Below, piece by piece: positions 32,023 through 45,750 of a DNA stretch of 58,475 bases (positions within the stretch are counted from its first letter, which is position 1; each line of letters starts with the position of its first letter). The notes below the pieces were generated by a model. It was not told the DNA's origin. It worked only from the letters and a program-made list of their open reading frames with translations, and did not search any database. The position numbers were made by a program, and so were the translations under genes. Source of the stretch: Laetiporus sulphureus 93-53 (lineage: Eukaryota; Basidiomycota; Agaricomycetes; Polyporales; Laetiporaceae); the NCBI RefSeq assembly GCF_001632365.1, contig NW_024468561.1:70106-128580 (forward strand), in the 5' to 3' direction.

Positions 32023-35000
32023 CGGATCCGCACGACGACTCTTGGTTCCGATAATTTATAACGCACGCATTCATGACCGATGCTGTTCCACATTCCTGTT
32101 ACCATGCATATGATACCCAGTCATGTATATATCTTCATGGAGGTGCTTAAGCTTCTACATCGGGTGTTTCTTGTTTATCTGACAACATGTCACGTCCTTG
32201 TCCAGACACTGCTATCTGTCATCGCCTCCAAATCGGAACTGCAGGTCCACCGCGAGTTGCGTCGCGAATATCTAGACATGTCCGAAGGAACTCCAACAAG
32301 TTGTATTAGTACGATGACGCAGTGGAGGCAGTGCCAATGAGATGTAACCCACCATTATAGTTGAAGGATATCCGGAGCGTTCCCGCGGAGGCTGAAGGAA
32401 TTATCTCGTCTGCCCACAGGAGACTACATACAGTCGACTGAACGCAGATGAAGGATCTCTGAGCGAAGACGTGTTCCCAAGTATACAGATCATCCATAGG
32501 CCTGGGACACGAGTAGCGATGTCCATGAGCATCCTCTCACACAGAATCTGGACATTCAGGCTGCAGTGTCAGAGCAGATGTCGCATTGATGAGAAGACAA
32601 TGCTGATATGACAATGGCAAGCGTGTCCCAGAGAGTTGAAAACCTAGAGCCAGGCTTCCGAATCACAAATGCGGGATCATGTAGTGTGGACCACGTACAC
32701 TTGGATCAAATTGATTGTGGCAGGTGCGCTACGGCATTCTTGATGGAAAGCTCTTATGGTATACTGAATAATAGGCTGCTCTGGCTCAATCGTCATGCCA
32801 GCGTCATGGCTCGCGAATAGGCGTCCTTCGACTAGATCAAGGGACAAACTGCCTAGCCCACGTCAGAAGCATCTCATGAGCCATGCGACGGGCCCCCACT
32901 CCAACGATTCATGTGAAGGACGTGGCATAGATAGGAACGATGTTTACCAAAAAAAAACACCAGACAGCCATGTGGTTGCATGCATGGAGAAGTCGGGAAG
33001 TAAGATGAGAATAGCAGCCAAACACCATCTGTCAGGGAAGAGACGTACTTATTTATCGTTTGTCGGTTTTCATGGTATTCCAAGGTACGATAACGGAATA
33101 CATGAACCAACGTTATATCCCCTCGTCCAATTTGTAGTTCTTAGGCACCGAATCAACAATTGAATAGAGCTCATAGCCACTTCACCCGGGGGAGGACGCA
33201 CCATGGGTCCCAAAGGTTTATTGACACATGACAGAGTCCAACGGCGAACAGGAAGGTGGGCCATGCTGTCAACTTCACCAGCATGCGGATCATGATCAAA
33301 ATGACGCCCCTCTGTTATCGTAAATTCTTGCACATAGATTAGGCGTCCTAGCGAATCAGACTCGACAGTGGACGTCCCGCAAACAGGCTGCTGTGCCGTA
33401 AAGTATATTCGCGTCAATTTCTGATTGCTGGCGTCGACAGAACGAGTGCCATTGTTTAGCAAACGGTGGCCGCGTTGGAGGAACATTCTGGATCCTCACG
33501 ACTCGGATGCTAGGGCACTATTCAGGGACCGTTCTACGGAGCCTGCAGTACCTGCGGGCACAATCAGACCGGGTGCATCCATAATTGCATCGGCAACGCA
33601 GAACGCGAACCCACCGCGAAGTAATATATCATTAAGGTTCCATCCATGCCAATGAGTAAGCCGGGTGGTATCTCGGAACAGTGCTCACTTTGTCACCTGT
33701 GCGCAATCTCTGCATCTCAGTCCGTTTGTCTCCAATGGCAGCACTCACGGTGAATAATATCACCGCTTGGGGCTTTCGTTTAGCCTCTGCTATACGGGGA
33801 AAGCGCGATACCGTAGGACAAAAACAACGTAGGTGATCGCTTGCAAGCGAAGGCGGTTGGGAATCCACCTAAACGACGGAACTGTCAAACATAACGGCAA
33901 GAAGGACTACTACGGTGCCGATGGACGTACCTTCCGGAGTCTGTACGTTTCCCAATCGGCATGCAGCAGGCCGACTGCCGGGGAACTTCCGACCCGGACG
34001 AAGAAGTCGCAGGTTAAGTCGGCACATTCACCTCCGCATACTTGTGACTTGCTGACTCGCATGTTACCAGTATTGAGCAACATAATGAGGTACACTCTGA
34101 TTGAGCAATAAGCGGTGTTTGCTGCAACGACTGTGAGCTTGTAACTCTCCAAAGCAGACACGAATTGTGTTTTAGCAAGACAGTCGCTCACAGGCCTTCT
34201 AATTCCATAGCATGATGGTATCTTCTATGACACGGGCACGCGTTGATCAGCAGACAGCAGAAAAGAGTATGTGATTCGACATACAGGTTTGGCAATGTAG
34301 ATACACTTTGGAATGTACGAGAATGAGAATAGAATCTGATCTCTCGCCATAACGTAAGTCAGCAGCGCCCTACGTACGGAGCTGGCAGTGATAGGACGTA
34401 ATGAACCCAGCGCTCAATCTGCGCCCGTCCCGCCGAGCGCAAGTGTCACGGGAGCATCGGCCATCACGAAGTGGAAGACGCACAACGTCTCAGTATTCAG
34501 ACGCAGAAGTGAACGTTGGTGTGATCGACTTTCAGATCCGCAGAGAGACGCTGCTCACCGAAATGAGCGGCCCCCGGAAGGCGCTCCGTGATCACAAATG
34601 AGGTAACGCCGTCCTGCGCTCCGTAATTCTTTGCAGCTGTACATTCGTGCGCACATCGAGCATGGCAAATTTGTCCTCTGTTGGCGGATGACAATCATTA
34701 CACCGCGTGCCTTTATGTCACGGAGCGCCTTGGAAGAACCGCACAGAGAGACCCTCTCAGCGCATCATGTCCGACCCGTCATCAGCAGTAACGCTGGAAC
34801 AAGGACCTTCATGTATCGTTCATCGGTAAAGCGAGGACATGTTACGACGTAGGAGAAACAGATGGCTCACTATCGGAGTGGCACCGGACAAGCGGACGAA
34901 CGTGCTCGGACCGACCCAACGTGGTTCCTTGATCATCGAAGCCTGGCGCTAGGGGCCCCAAGGGCTAGAACCCTCTGTGAATCGACGTCCATAACTGTAG

Positions 35001-38000
35001 AGCGACTGTCAACGGGGCCTCTAGCAGGCAGGAATGATACGTACGACTCAGGCGGAAACGCGTGCGCAGCACGTCAATACTGCAGGCATGTAAGTCATGC
35101 CAGCAAGCTGCGTGACGCAACAATGGAATGCGAGACTATCGTAAGTGTTTCAGTATGGTGAAGGTTTGCCACATTACTCCGCGTAGGTTTAGAGACACCA
35201 AAGTCGCGACATATATGGCGAAGCCTGTGAGCGTTCTATCTTCTTGTGGGTCTAGAGCGCCGTGTCGCTTACTGTCGCAAACGATACGCCTTGTATATCC
35301 CCATTTCTGCGTCTTTCAGCTCCTCTGCCATCACCCGGGTTGAGAGGACATGAAAACTGACGCTAGTACCACATCTACAGTAATTGCAAAATCAAGCAAA
35401 GTTTCGGACAATACACACAGAGCCGAAACGAACCTTTGCTAGAACCAGTTTGTCTCCCGCCAGACCGGATCGATCGAGAGGAATCTGACATGGACCTCAA
35501 CCATACTGCAGGACAAACGGCCGCACGGTGCGGTTCTGAAAGAAGTAACCTCTGCGTCCTGAGAAACGTGGGAGACGAACATTTACCCTTGCAGGACAGT
35601 TTAGCGGCGACATAGAGCCGGCGGGCCATGCGGTCCGGCGTCGACGAGGTGATTGAAACGAGCTTCGACATAAAGAACGAGCTGAACGAATTTTCTCAAC
35701 TTGCGAACGTTCCGGGGCTGGCGATGCATGTTTGACAAGCGGAAGGAGTGAAGTGGTAGATTGAACGGATTCCAAGCATAATTCGTGTCACCGATGCCAA
35801 ATACGCACGACGAAGTGTAACTTCGTCGTACCTAGCTGAATCATTGTTGTCGTGATGATTCCTAGCCGCGTACTGATGAACACGACATCTAGGAATACAG
35901 TGGAAAGCAGAAGAATAGAGTGAGCGTGGAATATCGTGTCATTCGACTGAGAGTTCTCACCTCATGCTGTGCCTTTTCGAAGCAATGTCTCTAATGGATA
36001 GATCAGGCAATTCAATCTCTAAGCGGGAGAGCATATCTTTATACGATTGCATATCTGAATCCAGTGAATGAGCGGAGGCATCTATTCACATGCACCGCGG
36101 AAGATTCCTGCACCTCTCGTGCGCTATTATGGTGATTTCGCACCAACACAAACACCGGAGCTCCATGCGTGCGCCACCCGTCAACCGCACCGCCTAATCC
36201 ACAACAATCAGTCACTAGCAATGCAGCTCGACCGCAGCGGCTGCGAAAGGGCCCGCATGGGCAGTAGGGCAGTGGCAGCGTGCGGCGGGATTCGCGATTG
36301 GTTGGATGTAGTCTGACGGCGAACAGGCAATAACGTGTATCTGTTCTACTGAATATCAATACATAAGTACTTACGTGTATTTGCAGTAAGCCCAGAGCCA
36401 AGCGCGGCTCGCCATTGAGATAATTGGGTGGCCTAGAAATAGACTGCGGACCTGATCTAAGCATGCGCGCAAAGGGGGGTTTGAGAGGCTTGATGGACTG
36501 GCAATCACTTCCTCGTGCACTCGGTACGCTCTATGTCGTATAATGTCAGGATTAACAGGCCCCACCTTCCGAAGGAAGCGCAGCGCGGCTCGAGAACTCG
36601 CTTTGCCGGTTGTGACTCGTCCGAGTTACAACTGCATTTTGAATAGAATACGGAGTTTTCCAGCCACCGGATTGGTATCACAGCGCACTTTGCACTTGGT
36701 TGGTGCCTGCGATGCAGGGTCCAGCGCCTTCCATGCTGTTTTTGTCTGTATCTGACATGGTCGGCGAGCCTAATCGTGATTCAACATGGGAGTCGAGTGA
36801 ATACAAGTCGACGCCGGAGAGCACTAGTGTGTATTCCGTAGCATGCGTAGCACACCGCCTCTGGTGCTCAATTATATCCATTATGGCGATTCCCGACCAC
36901 CGAGACGGTATCATGGCGTTCTTGCGCTTACGAGCGGTCCAGACCTTTCGCGCTTTCGTGATCGTGTTATCTTTTATCGTTCGAGAAGTTAGATACGTCC
37001 AAGGGCATATTACGATCTTGGTCTGAATTGAGTCGGATCAGGGTCAACGGGGATCAGCGCAGTAGAATACCACGGTAATGACCACGACGAACCGATAGTA
37101 TGCGACATGAACTATGAACGCGACCGAATGATGGATCAGTCTTGGAGTTTCGCTTGTACTTACCACCCACCTGGCTCCGCTCAGCCCCGGAACCCCATGT
37201 AGCATCCGTCGACGGTCCTGCAACCATAGCTTTAAACTCCAAGAATCTAGCTCGTCAAAAAAACTCTCCCGCGCCCTGGCATCCCCGCACAAACTGCGTG
37301 TGGCTCGAAGACTCGGGAAACGGGATCTCACGCTTGTCCTGTGTGTCGGCAAAAGCGCCAAGCAACGCGCGCTGATAATAGAAGCCTTCGGCACTCAGAA
37401 CACACATCCAGCACTAGGAAGATGCCGTCCATCGTTCTGGGTCCCACGTCCATGACGGCACATGCGCCGACGTTCTGGTGTGCATGGTTCCCAAATAGGA
37501 CGGACATTGCAAAGTGTGGTTGATGTTGCAGTTTGCGCGTTCCGGTCCCCAGAACTCGCAATACTAGGCTTACGTCATCGCCCTTCGCGGCTTCGCCCAT
37601 GCAACGGTCACCAGTGAGCGAGCTGCGGTTGTGGGCGCATATGGGCACGCTAGCTCGATTCGCAGGCAGCAATTTCAAGTTCTATGAACCTTAGCCCGTG
37701 TGCTTGGCTCGATGGCTCGGCTGCATGCTGTATCTTGCTGAATGTCATAAATAACAACGTTGTACGGCAGTAGGATAGCACGACTTGCGAACCGAATCCG
37801 CCAAGCCATCAGAAGTAGGACAAGAGGAGACCGGTTAACCCAGAGCTAACATGCTCTGCCGCGTTGAGTCTGGCCATCCGCTCGTGTACGCGGACGGAAA
37901 CTCGTTCTGGTCTTCACACCGTCATCAGGGTCCTTACGGCACCGGTGAGTGGTAGCCACGGCTTGGGAATAGGCTTCGAGATAACGATCTGACTGAATAC

Positions 38001-38900
38001 AGATGGCGGAGGCTAGCTGAAAAGGCGAAATTGCACAGATGCTGAGCCGCCGATGCAGGGAATTAGCTCAAACGGACGGCCATCAGCACGGAGAAGGCCG
38101 CCGCAGACGCAGTCGGACAGGGTCGCGTATCCCAACGAGAATACACGGGCGCCGCACCATTCAGTTCGGTCTGTATTCCTAAGCCGCATCAATATCGTTC
38201 ACGATGATGCTGAGTCTGACATACAACACTCACACATTAGAAGTAGTTTTGCCGTCTGAACCGAACCGGTATCAGCATGGGCTTTAAAAACGACTTCATT
38301 TAACGACTCGGCACGAGTGGGCCTCGGCATCGCTACCGCGCTGTGCATGATAGACACAGAATCGGTTCGCAATTGGAGGGCGATACATCGGGTGCGAGTG
38401 CCGACGGTATACTGTATGCGAGCTCCATCTCCCGTGTACAAGGCCCGGGGCCTCGGTTCATCGCGAAGCCCGCCAAACGTAATATCTAACATTGAACCAC
38501 TGGCAAGAGCGCACGCATGATCCTCTGAACGTTGACTTGGGGTTCTCTTCCCGCTGCACTGGCGTTCCGGGCGTGCTCACATATAAACGTGAGGATTCGA
38601 TACATCCATGATGCGTGTTGCATAGAGAGCGGGACGCTGAGAGAGTTTGTCTCCTGGACCCTTTTACGTTGCTATTTGCAAATGCGCAGTGCAGCTGCGG
38701 GTATGCAGCTACACAATCGTCGCGAAGACGTGCACAGTAATACGGAACATACTTGAACCCAACCACCATTGCACCCGGTACGGAGTCCGCCGCAGGTACC
38801 GTATCGCATCATAGGTTCGAGATGCTCACGGGACCCTTATGTGTGAAAACGCGGACGCGACCGCGACGGCCGCGGATGACTATGAGTTGTTTGCAGGCGA
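32023..38900. other. Gene-poor region
   Basis: About 7 kb without a gene I can support. Coding-like fragments occur at 34388-34601 (plus, ending RRETLLTEMSGPRKALRDHK) and 37328-37678 (minus, with GDDVSLVLRVLGTGTRK and MDVGPRTMDGIFLVLDV). They lack starts, splice context and a family I know. They may be gene relics. Confidence 0.3.
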
Positions 38901-40141
38901 GTATTGTACACAGAATGAAGTGAAGATGCAATGAACGAGATCCATGAAGATCTCGCCACGGGCGAACGAGAAAGCGATACGAAAGCCCATCATGCATCAC
39001 ATCCATTACGGCATGCATGCCTGCATGCTGGCCAGATCGGGATCCTGGGGGTCGATACTAGGTGGGATGATGCCACAGGGATTGGCCGCGCAGCGGTTGC
39101 ACGTTTGCGTGGCGAGGTGCAGAAGGCAGGGCAACGAGTCAGATGGCAGACAATACGTAAAGGATGATAAGGGTGTTCGAGAGGAGACGACGGCGGAACG
39201 GGTGCAGCGTAAAGAGACATGATGTGGGGTGGTGCGAGGAAGTAGCGCAAGCGCGCCGGAAAGGGAGTACGCGTGAGACAGTGTGTCGATGTGTACGTAC
39301 AATGGGATGGCCTGTGGGCGGCATACGACACGAGGAGTAATTCAGACGAGCACTGGCAGCGCGGCGACGGATGCACTGCCGACGGAGTCTGTACTTCGCG
39401 TCGTACTTATATGGGCACGAGAAGATACCAGACGACATGGGACGGAAGTGCACGTGCGAAAGTTTATGGAGTAACAGCACGCACAGCTCGCTATTGGCCT
39501 CGCCGAATGCGTGAATACAGGAACGAACGAAGGCAAAGGCGCCCTTGCTGCCGGGCATGCAGATACATATGGAGGTTGGTCTGAGAAGGAGTGAATGAGC
39601 GAGAGAGGGAGGCTGAGGAAGGCGGGAGGAAGGAGGAGAGGACGGGAGGGCACCATGACAAGCGTGGAAGACAGAAGGAGAGGGCAAGCGACATGGGGTC
39701 CGCGCATGGGGGCAGGCGGAGACGAGAGAGGGAATCGAGTGGCCCGAAGAGGATACTCGCGGAGAGAAACACGGAAAGATGACGCAGGAGTCGTCCGGCG
39801 GAGAGAGGTCACGACTGGAGCGGATGAGTCGGATATAATCCTGCGACAGAGAACGGTGATGACTTACGGCACAGAGAGGAGATGGGGAGCAGGAGAGAGG
39901 AGACGATGTTCTCCCGCGAGTGCTGAGGGAAGGACGGAATGGGTGGTTGGCCGGCCAAAGCCCGAACGGCGAAGAGCCCGTTCCACAAAGGGATAGCGCC
40001 CAAGAGATCGCTTGGCCGATCAGGAGAGCGAGATCGGGACTGGATACATGCAACGGCGACAGGCGATGGCCAGTATCTCCGTGTCACACCTCTCCGCCTT
40101 CGCTCGTTCTCGCACACAGGCGCCGTCGCGTCCAACACCTC
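38901..40141. other. Purine-rich upstream region of the F-box gene
   Basis: The plus strand is strongly G/A-rich (most extreme at about 39580-39920), then switches to C/T-rich at about 40080, shortly before the TATA element and the F-box gene start. The minus strand carries a 304-codon open frame (39139-40053) with no ATG at its start; it is best explained by composition. The arrangement copies the one upstream of the CBM21 gene. Confidence 0.5.
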
Positions 40142-40147
40142 TATAAA
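40142..40147 (+). promoter_or_regulatory. TATA element of the F-box gene
   Basis: TATAAA lies 58 bases before the ATG and directly after a C/T-rich stretch, a usual position for a basidiomycete core promoter. Confidence 0.6.
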
Positions 40148-40204
40148 GCCCCAGCTGCGCCACCATGTCCGGGTCTCGCAGTCCCCGCCCCTCCCGTGCC
40201 CGCC

Positions 40205-42597
40205 ATGCCCCTCCACTCCTCGATCTTCTGTGCCATCCCCGTCGACGTCCTCTTCCTCATTGCCCTCGAGCTCACACTCCTCGATCCCCTCGGTCCTCCC
40301 TCAGAACTACCCCCGCTCCTTCTCACCTGCCGCCATGTCTATAACTCCCTCTGCTTCCAGAATGCTCCTCATCTCTACGCGCGCATCTTCCGCTGCAAGT
40401 TCGATACGCGCGCCGCCTTACGGCGCATGGGCCCCCGCGCAATGCGTTCCAAGAACCTCGCTCTCCAGCTCAAGAAGGTTTCGCGCATGTTGACGCGCAT
40501 CCGCAAGGGAGACATCTGTTCCCCACATCTCGAAGATGACCTCTGGACCGCATTCATCATGTGCATGGAGAACGACGGCAAGAACCAGCATCAGCTCGAA
40601 TGGTGCGGCATCGATAATCTCGTCGATAACTTCATCTGCACCAGGCTCTGGGAGAGGAGGGAGTACAGCAACGGGTGGCCTGCGGAGAGCACCATTAACT
40701 CGTTGGCTATCTGGATCTTCTGGTTCAGACAGGATGCAGGTACGTCTCAGCTTTCTGTGTTTGGATATTGAGATGGACCATGTTTGGTGCAGACAAGCTT
40801 GCATCCATGCCTGGCCCGAAGCGCCAGCAGATCATCGACCTCATCCGTCCATATGTCCTCACCGCTCTCCGATACCCGTCCTTCCATGCGCCCGATAATC
40901 ATTTCGACTTCCCTCTCCCAGAAGAGCTGCAGGATGATTTTCCCTACACTCTCATGACCCCGCACGGCTTCTATCCCCTCTATCGTCAGCCTAGCCAGCT
41001 GGAGGAGAGCTTCCCGCACTTCGGCCTCGGACTGAAAATTTCCGCACCACTCATTGCTCAGGGCGCGAAGCTCCTCTTCATGACCCTCCAGGAACGTCCT
41101 TTGCCTTACCTCCCCAACGCCCCGCGCGACCGCCAGCATGCGATCGAAATCGGGTGGACGACGATCGGCCCGACGTGCGCGGATGTTGATGAGGCTAACG
41201 CGCACAAGGCGGTGTGGCTCACTGAGCGCGGAGAGTGGAACTGGCGGAGCAAGCTAAACAATGTGGAGGGCGCGTTGGAGGACGACGGCGTCTGGCGGAG
41301 AAACTTGAAGGCACTGAGTGCGCAGTGGGACAACGACTGGCATCGGCTCACGGGATGCATTGACCCGTGGGGCATTCCACCTCTAAAAGGGCCCGTATAC
41401 ACGCACGGCACGCTCACCGGACTCTGGCACGGTCGTCTCCTGGTACGTATTGTTGCGTCTTTCAATGCTCTTATTGAGCCTGGAATGTCTAGGTGCCCGA
41501 CTTCCAGCAGTACATGGCATTGGTGACGTCCACGAGCCTGCCGAACACGTTCTCTTCGCAGGACCCACGACTCTATACGTCGACCCTGTGGATGAACCTG
41601 CGCGAGCACCATTGTATCAATCCGGAGCATCCCGTGCGCGCAGGCGGGACGCACATCGAATACGACGACGGCGTGGGGAACGCGTACTTCCCCACGGTGA
41701 CATTCCGCGAAGCGGCCGGGCGCGTGCGCGTGGAGGACGAAGCCCTGAATAGGATAAGCCGGTACGAGACGTGGGTCGAAGGCAGGCCGAACTCGCATAG
41801 TCCCGAGACATGTACGCAGTGCAGACACTCCAAGGAAATGCAGGAGTGGGAGTTGAGAGAGCGGGTGAAGGCGATCACTGCGGCAGCGGCGATAGAGAGT
41901 GAGCGAGAGGGTGGGCTGGATGCAGAAGGGGATAACAGAACGACGACGCAGCGGCCGCAGCCGACGGCAGGGTTCGCGGCGCAGTCGCAACGGAGCTCGC
42001 CAGGGCCTTCGGGCGTCCGCACGAGCGCGGAGAACGTCCAGGTCACTCATGCGTGGGCGGCAGCGACGGCTGCGCTGGGGAGGGATGTTGATGTGTTCTT
42101 GGAGGACATGATGCTCGAGGACGATGAGGACAGTGATGAAGAGGATGAGAGCGGCGGCAGCGGCGACGATGAGAGCAAGCAAAAGCAGCAACACGAATAC
42201 GCGGAGAGCGTGGAGGGCGGCGAGGAGGGTGAGGAGGTAATTGTGAATACATGCAATGGAGTGTGTGATATCATTATTACCGGTGAGGTGCGTCTCTCAG
42301 ACTGTCGCCATACTGCTACTGCTTACCCTCTTGCATTTTCTCCTTCCTTATCTCCATCAGACCCTCCCGCACCATGGCCAGGCATGGAACCACTACCGTT
42401 TCTACGGGCGTGTGCGGCGGTGGGATGGTTTGATTGTGCTCTTGCGTGTGCCTGCGGAGGATCAGAACCTGGGTGTGTTCATCTTCCGGGGTTACCTCGT
42501 CGGGAGCTCGAATTTCGTGGGCTCGTGGCGGCACAAAACGGACAACCCGCGAACGATTTCGCTGGAGGGCCCATTTGCGGTCAACCGGGTTGGATAA
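40205..42597 (+). CDS. F-box-type protein, basidiomycete family
   Basis: Exons 40205-40739, 40793-41442, 41493-42287 and 42361-42597 join in phase to about 738 residues. The N-terminus (IPVDVLFLIALELT...LPPLLLTCRHVYNSLC) fits an F-box-like domain, which would link a substrate to an SCF ubiquitin ligase through Skp1. A long middle region (about 60-460) is unassigned but well ordered by composition. It contains HSPETCTQCRHSKEMQEWEL, then a low-complexity Ala/Gln/Asp/Glu stretch. The C-terminal segment ITGETLPHHGQAWNHYRFYG, then RVRRWDGLIVLLRVP and FRGYLVGSSNFVGSWR, is a block I associate with this agaricomycete F-box family. The substrate is unknown. A TATA element sits 58 bases upstream. Splice donors are GTACGT, GTACGT and GTGCGT. 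The gene model is confident; the F-box label is moderate. Confidence 0.85.
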
Positions 42598-44092
42598 TGG
42601 AGCACGAGGCGGGACTGGCGAGTGTATGATATTCTTGCTAGGCGCGATTGGTGTGGTGTGATTTGGCCAGTGTATTTGTGTCGTCTGCATTGCTCATGAA
42701 CATTGTCCTTGCTCCTGCGTGTATAGGTGCCCGTCTGTATTGCTATCTTTCATCTCCTAGTCATACCTTTAGATGGACTAGAACTCTACTCACGTCCCTC
42801 TGTGTCTCATGTCTTCTCGTCAACTTCATTTCTTCGTCTTGCGCTGTATGATTCTAGCTAATGTACGTCCTGGATATCTCAATGACTCCATAGTGATAGT
42901 TATGATGTGTTGCACATGTCATCTTAATAACTTAGCCTTCAATGGAGTAGACACTGAGAGTTGCTGAGATGACCTACAGAGACTGAGCGCTGCACAAAAC
43001 TCGACATGGGTCGGCAGACAGATAGCTATCATCAACCATGGTCGCCTCATATCGGTGAGTTCGTAGCGCAAGCACAGCGTACCGAGGATCGGCGCTTGAT
43101 TGCAAGGGAGGGAGCGAAGGAGGGGGGGGGGGGGGGGGGGGGGGGGGGTCCAACAAAGTAGTCTACTTCGGGGAGGTGGGCCCTTTATATACATGTAGGA
43201 GGCAGCGGGCGCGATCGGGGCAGAACGTTGAGTGACAGAACGTAAACTAATGAAGTGATCATCGAAGGGGGCTGCTGCCAATAGTGGTGCGAGAGAGGAC
43301 CAGAAAGGAAACCTACTTGCCATATACGAACTAAAAGACGCTGCGTCGCCTGCACAGCTGACGTTACCTCCTTCGTATTAAACGTTCATATGATCTGTAA
43401 CTTCATAAAGTTGAGCTTGAGTATTCGGCGTTGGTAGTGAAGGTTGTGCGACCATATTATTCAATTGCATTCATAACTGATGTCGATGAAAGCTCGATGT
43501 TCCTGAAAACATTTTTCGTTAGCGCAGGCAGACGATATTCTCTCCCAACTTACTCCCTCTGCGGAGCATTTTTGGGTCCATCCACAGCTGGGACCACGTA
43601 ACCCAACTTGGTCATCCTATCACACGCAGTCTCCCCCTTTTTTGAAGCCAATACCTGCGCACAAGCATAGCCTGATCCTCCTCTTCCGAGCAAACGTACC
43701 GCTGTGCGGACGCTCCGCGTCCCTGCACCCTTTGCTTGGCTCGCCAAAGGACATAAGACGGGTGGCTGCAGAATCCAGATGAGATGAGACACGCCCACGT
43801 GACCGCGTCCGGTTCTGGACTCCGTTCGCTGGCCGCCCCGCTGACCCCTGCCGTTCGATAAGTCTATCGAACACTGTCTCAGGAATATGCTCTCTCGGCT
43901 ATTCCCTTGTGAAGAGCGTGCATTTTGCGATGACTTGTATTGAGGCCGTTATCAGAGTGCCATGACTCACTGAGGTCGACCCAGTCCCCTGTGGCTCGAC
44001 CATCCTAAATATACCAGCAGCCAGTACCTGATCGGACATCCACGCGTGCGGGAAATGCATGAGGCTGCGTCCAAATACAGTATTTCGCACGT
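42598..44092. other. Intergenic region with long G run
   Basis: No recognisable gene. A 27-base G run lies at 43122-43148. A minus-strand frame at 42919-43323 owes its poly-Pro stretch to that run and is not called. Confidence 0.45.
43122..43148. repeat. Homopolymer run of 27 G
   Basis: An uninterrupted run of 27 G on the plus strand, preceded by G/A-rich sequence. The true length may differ, because such runs are hard to sequence. Confidence 0.9.
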
Positions 44093-45750
44093 AATGAAAA
44101 TCCATGCGGGGAAGATCTTCGATCCGCACACGCGTGACGCTAGAGCCACTGGACAGCAGGATGCTCACCATGTCACAGGAGTCGGGGCTCGTGCTCGTGC
44201 TCGATGCCAGGCCGTTCTAGGAGGCGAATTTGCAGAACGTTGACTTCGCGAGCGCAAAGTGGTGCACCAACAGGCACCACGGCGTTGACAGGGTCTGTGG
44301 ACGCAGATATACATCGTGGGTGCAGCTGGCATGGCAAGAGTATATTATGATCCGTCCTCCTGGATACATTGCTCTTGCACGTCTATTCGGACGCTTGTTG
44401 AGAGGATCAGGTCATCGGGAAGAGCTTCATAGAGTGAATTTTACGACGGACCCTGCATCGTGCATGCAAGGCGCACTCTGATGGCGGCTTGTACTGCAGT
44501 ACGTTAAGGGAAACCAGGAGACGCAACGCAAGTCTTGCGGATTCATGATCACAGAAACTTAGGCACCGAAGGACTCGATGAAGCTGACATCCAGATGCGC
44601 AAACCAATGTCCGGCCCAAATCCAGTGATCCCAAACCTCGCTGCTTCTGGCCAACAGAGCCCTTGCGACTACGAACACATCCGGTTGGCTGGAGTATCCG
44701 TAGCTTCTCAGATGCGTAGATTGGCGTCGTCCGTTTCCATGTCCCAAAAGCAGGACTCACTTAGAGCCTGGCAGCGTTGAGGGAATAACGGCTGCCGAGG
44801 TCATCGACGGAGAGGTCGAACGCATCAAGGCCGTTCGTCGGCAAATTGGCGGCGCAGCTGACTGGATCAAGTGGGTGTCACAAACCGCCAAGTCGGCGTT
44901 CATACCTGCAATTTTCCGTCTCCGCTTTTCCAGGTATATGCCGGTTAACCGTGCACTCCTGCATGACGTCGACGTATTGATGAATAACCCCAACATAAAC
45001 TATCGTCTACACCAGCGCATGATGGCGGGTCGACATCCGCGAATATCGCTAGCCTCAAGCGAAAACAGCTCGATGCGATCATCGCAACCTCACACCAGCT
45101 CGGAGTAAAGGCCGCTGCGCACTGCTCACTGGAACGTCAACGGCGCCAATGTCGCCAGCGGGTCGGGATTTCACACAGTCGAGCGCGGTTACAGCATGCT
45201 CTTCGATGGTGAAGACTCCGATCATTTGAAAGTGTACAATGGGAACATGCCGGTGATCAAGACCTTCTGAGTGCCGACGCTCGCAGCCTACCATGCCATG
45301 GCCGAGGCACAGCCGCATAAGTGGAAAACTGCCTGCGGGTCTTCCGGTAGGCAATCCAGAGGGGCGTAGAGGACATCGCGTGAGGCGGAGATACGGAAAT
45401 GCTCAGCCACGGCGAGAACGCTCAGGAGATGAAGCTTACGGTGCGGCTGGGGGAACGACTGGCGAATGGGGGACGTTGAGCGGCTGGGAGCGCATTGGGA
45501 GCATGGCCTGGGAGGGCAAAGCTGGAGCCGAACGCTTGGACAACGTCGAGTCCCTACAAGAATAAGGAAGAGTGGTCGGCGACAAGGAGGTGCCTTTCGG
45601 CGCCATATGGCGGGTTTCGCGGCTGAAATCATTGCGGCCACCGGCGACATGAAAAGCGACTTCGAAAACGCGGTTGACAAGAAATCTATTGCGTTCATCA
45701 TGAAGGGTGAGAGAGTCGACAAGTGCGGAGGCGAAGAAGTGTTGTGGTGA
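44093..45750 (+). pseudogene. Decayed amidohydrolase (metal-dependent hydrolase) gene
   Basis: The plus strand carries an ordered series of segments from one amidohydrolase family member, in different frames. They are: MKIHAGKIFDPHTRD at 44093 (N-terminal beta region), LGTEGLDEADIQMRKPMSGP at about 44550, PGSVEGITAAEVIDGEVERI and KAVRRQIGGAADWIK at 44760-44875, KQLDAIIATSHQLGVKAAAH at about 45060-45120 (a metal-ligand His region), AQEMKLTVRLGE and RIGSMAWEGKAGAERLDNVE at 45420-45560, and GFAAEIIAATGDMKSDFENA up to KGERVDK at 45610-45725. Order and spacing fit a fungal imidazolonepropionase-like amidohydrolase, but stops, frameshifts and lost stretches separate the parts, including most of the middle with the catalytic His/Asp sites. 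It is a clear relic with no intact product. Confidence 0.8.

Noticed and set aside
39139..40053. 304-codon minus-strand open frame as a real gene
   Set aside because: It does not start with ATG, has no domain, and sits in the same kind of purine/pyrimidine-skewed DNA.
41106..42194. 362-codon minus-strand frame over the F-box gene
   Set aside because: It is antisense to well-supported in-phase exons and has no recognisable domain.
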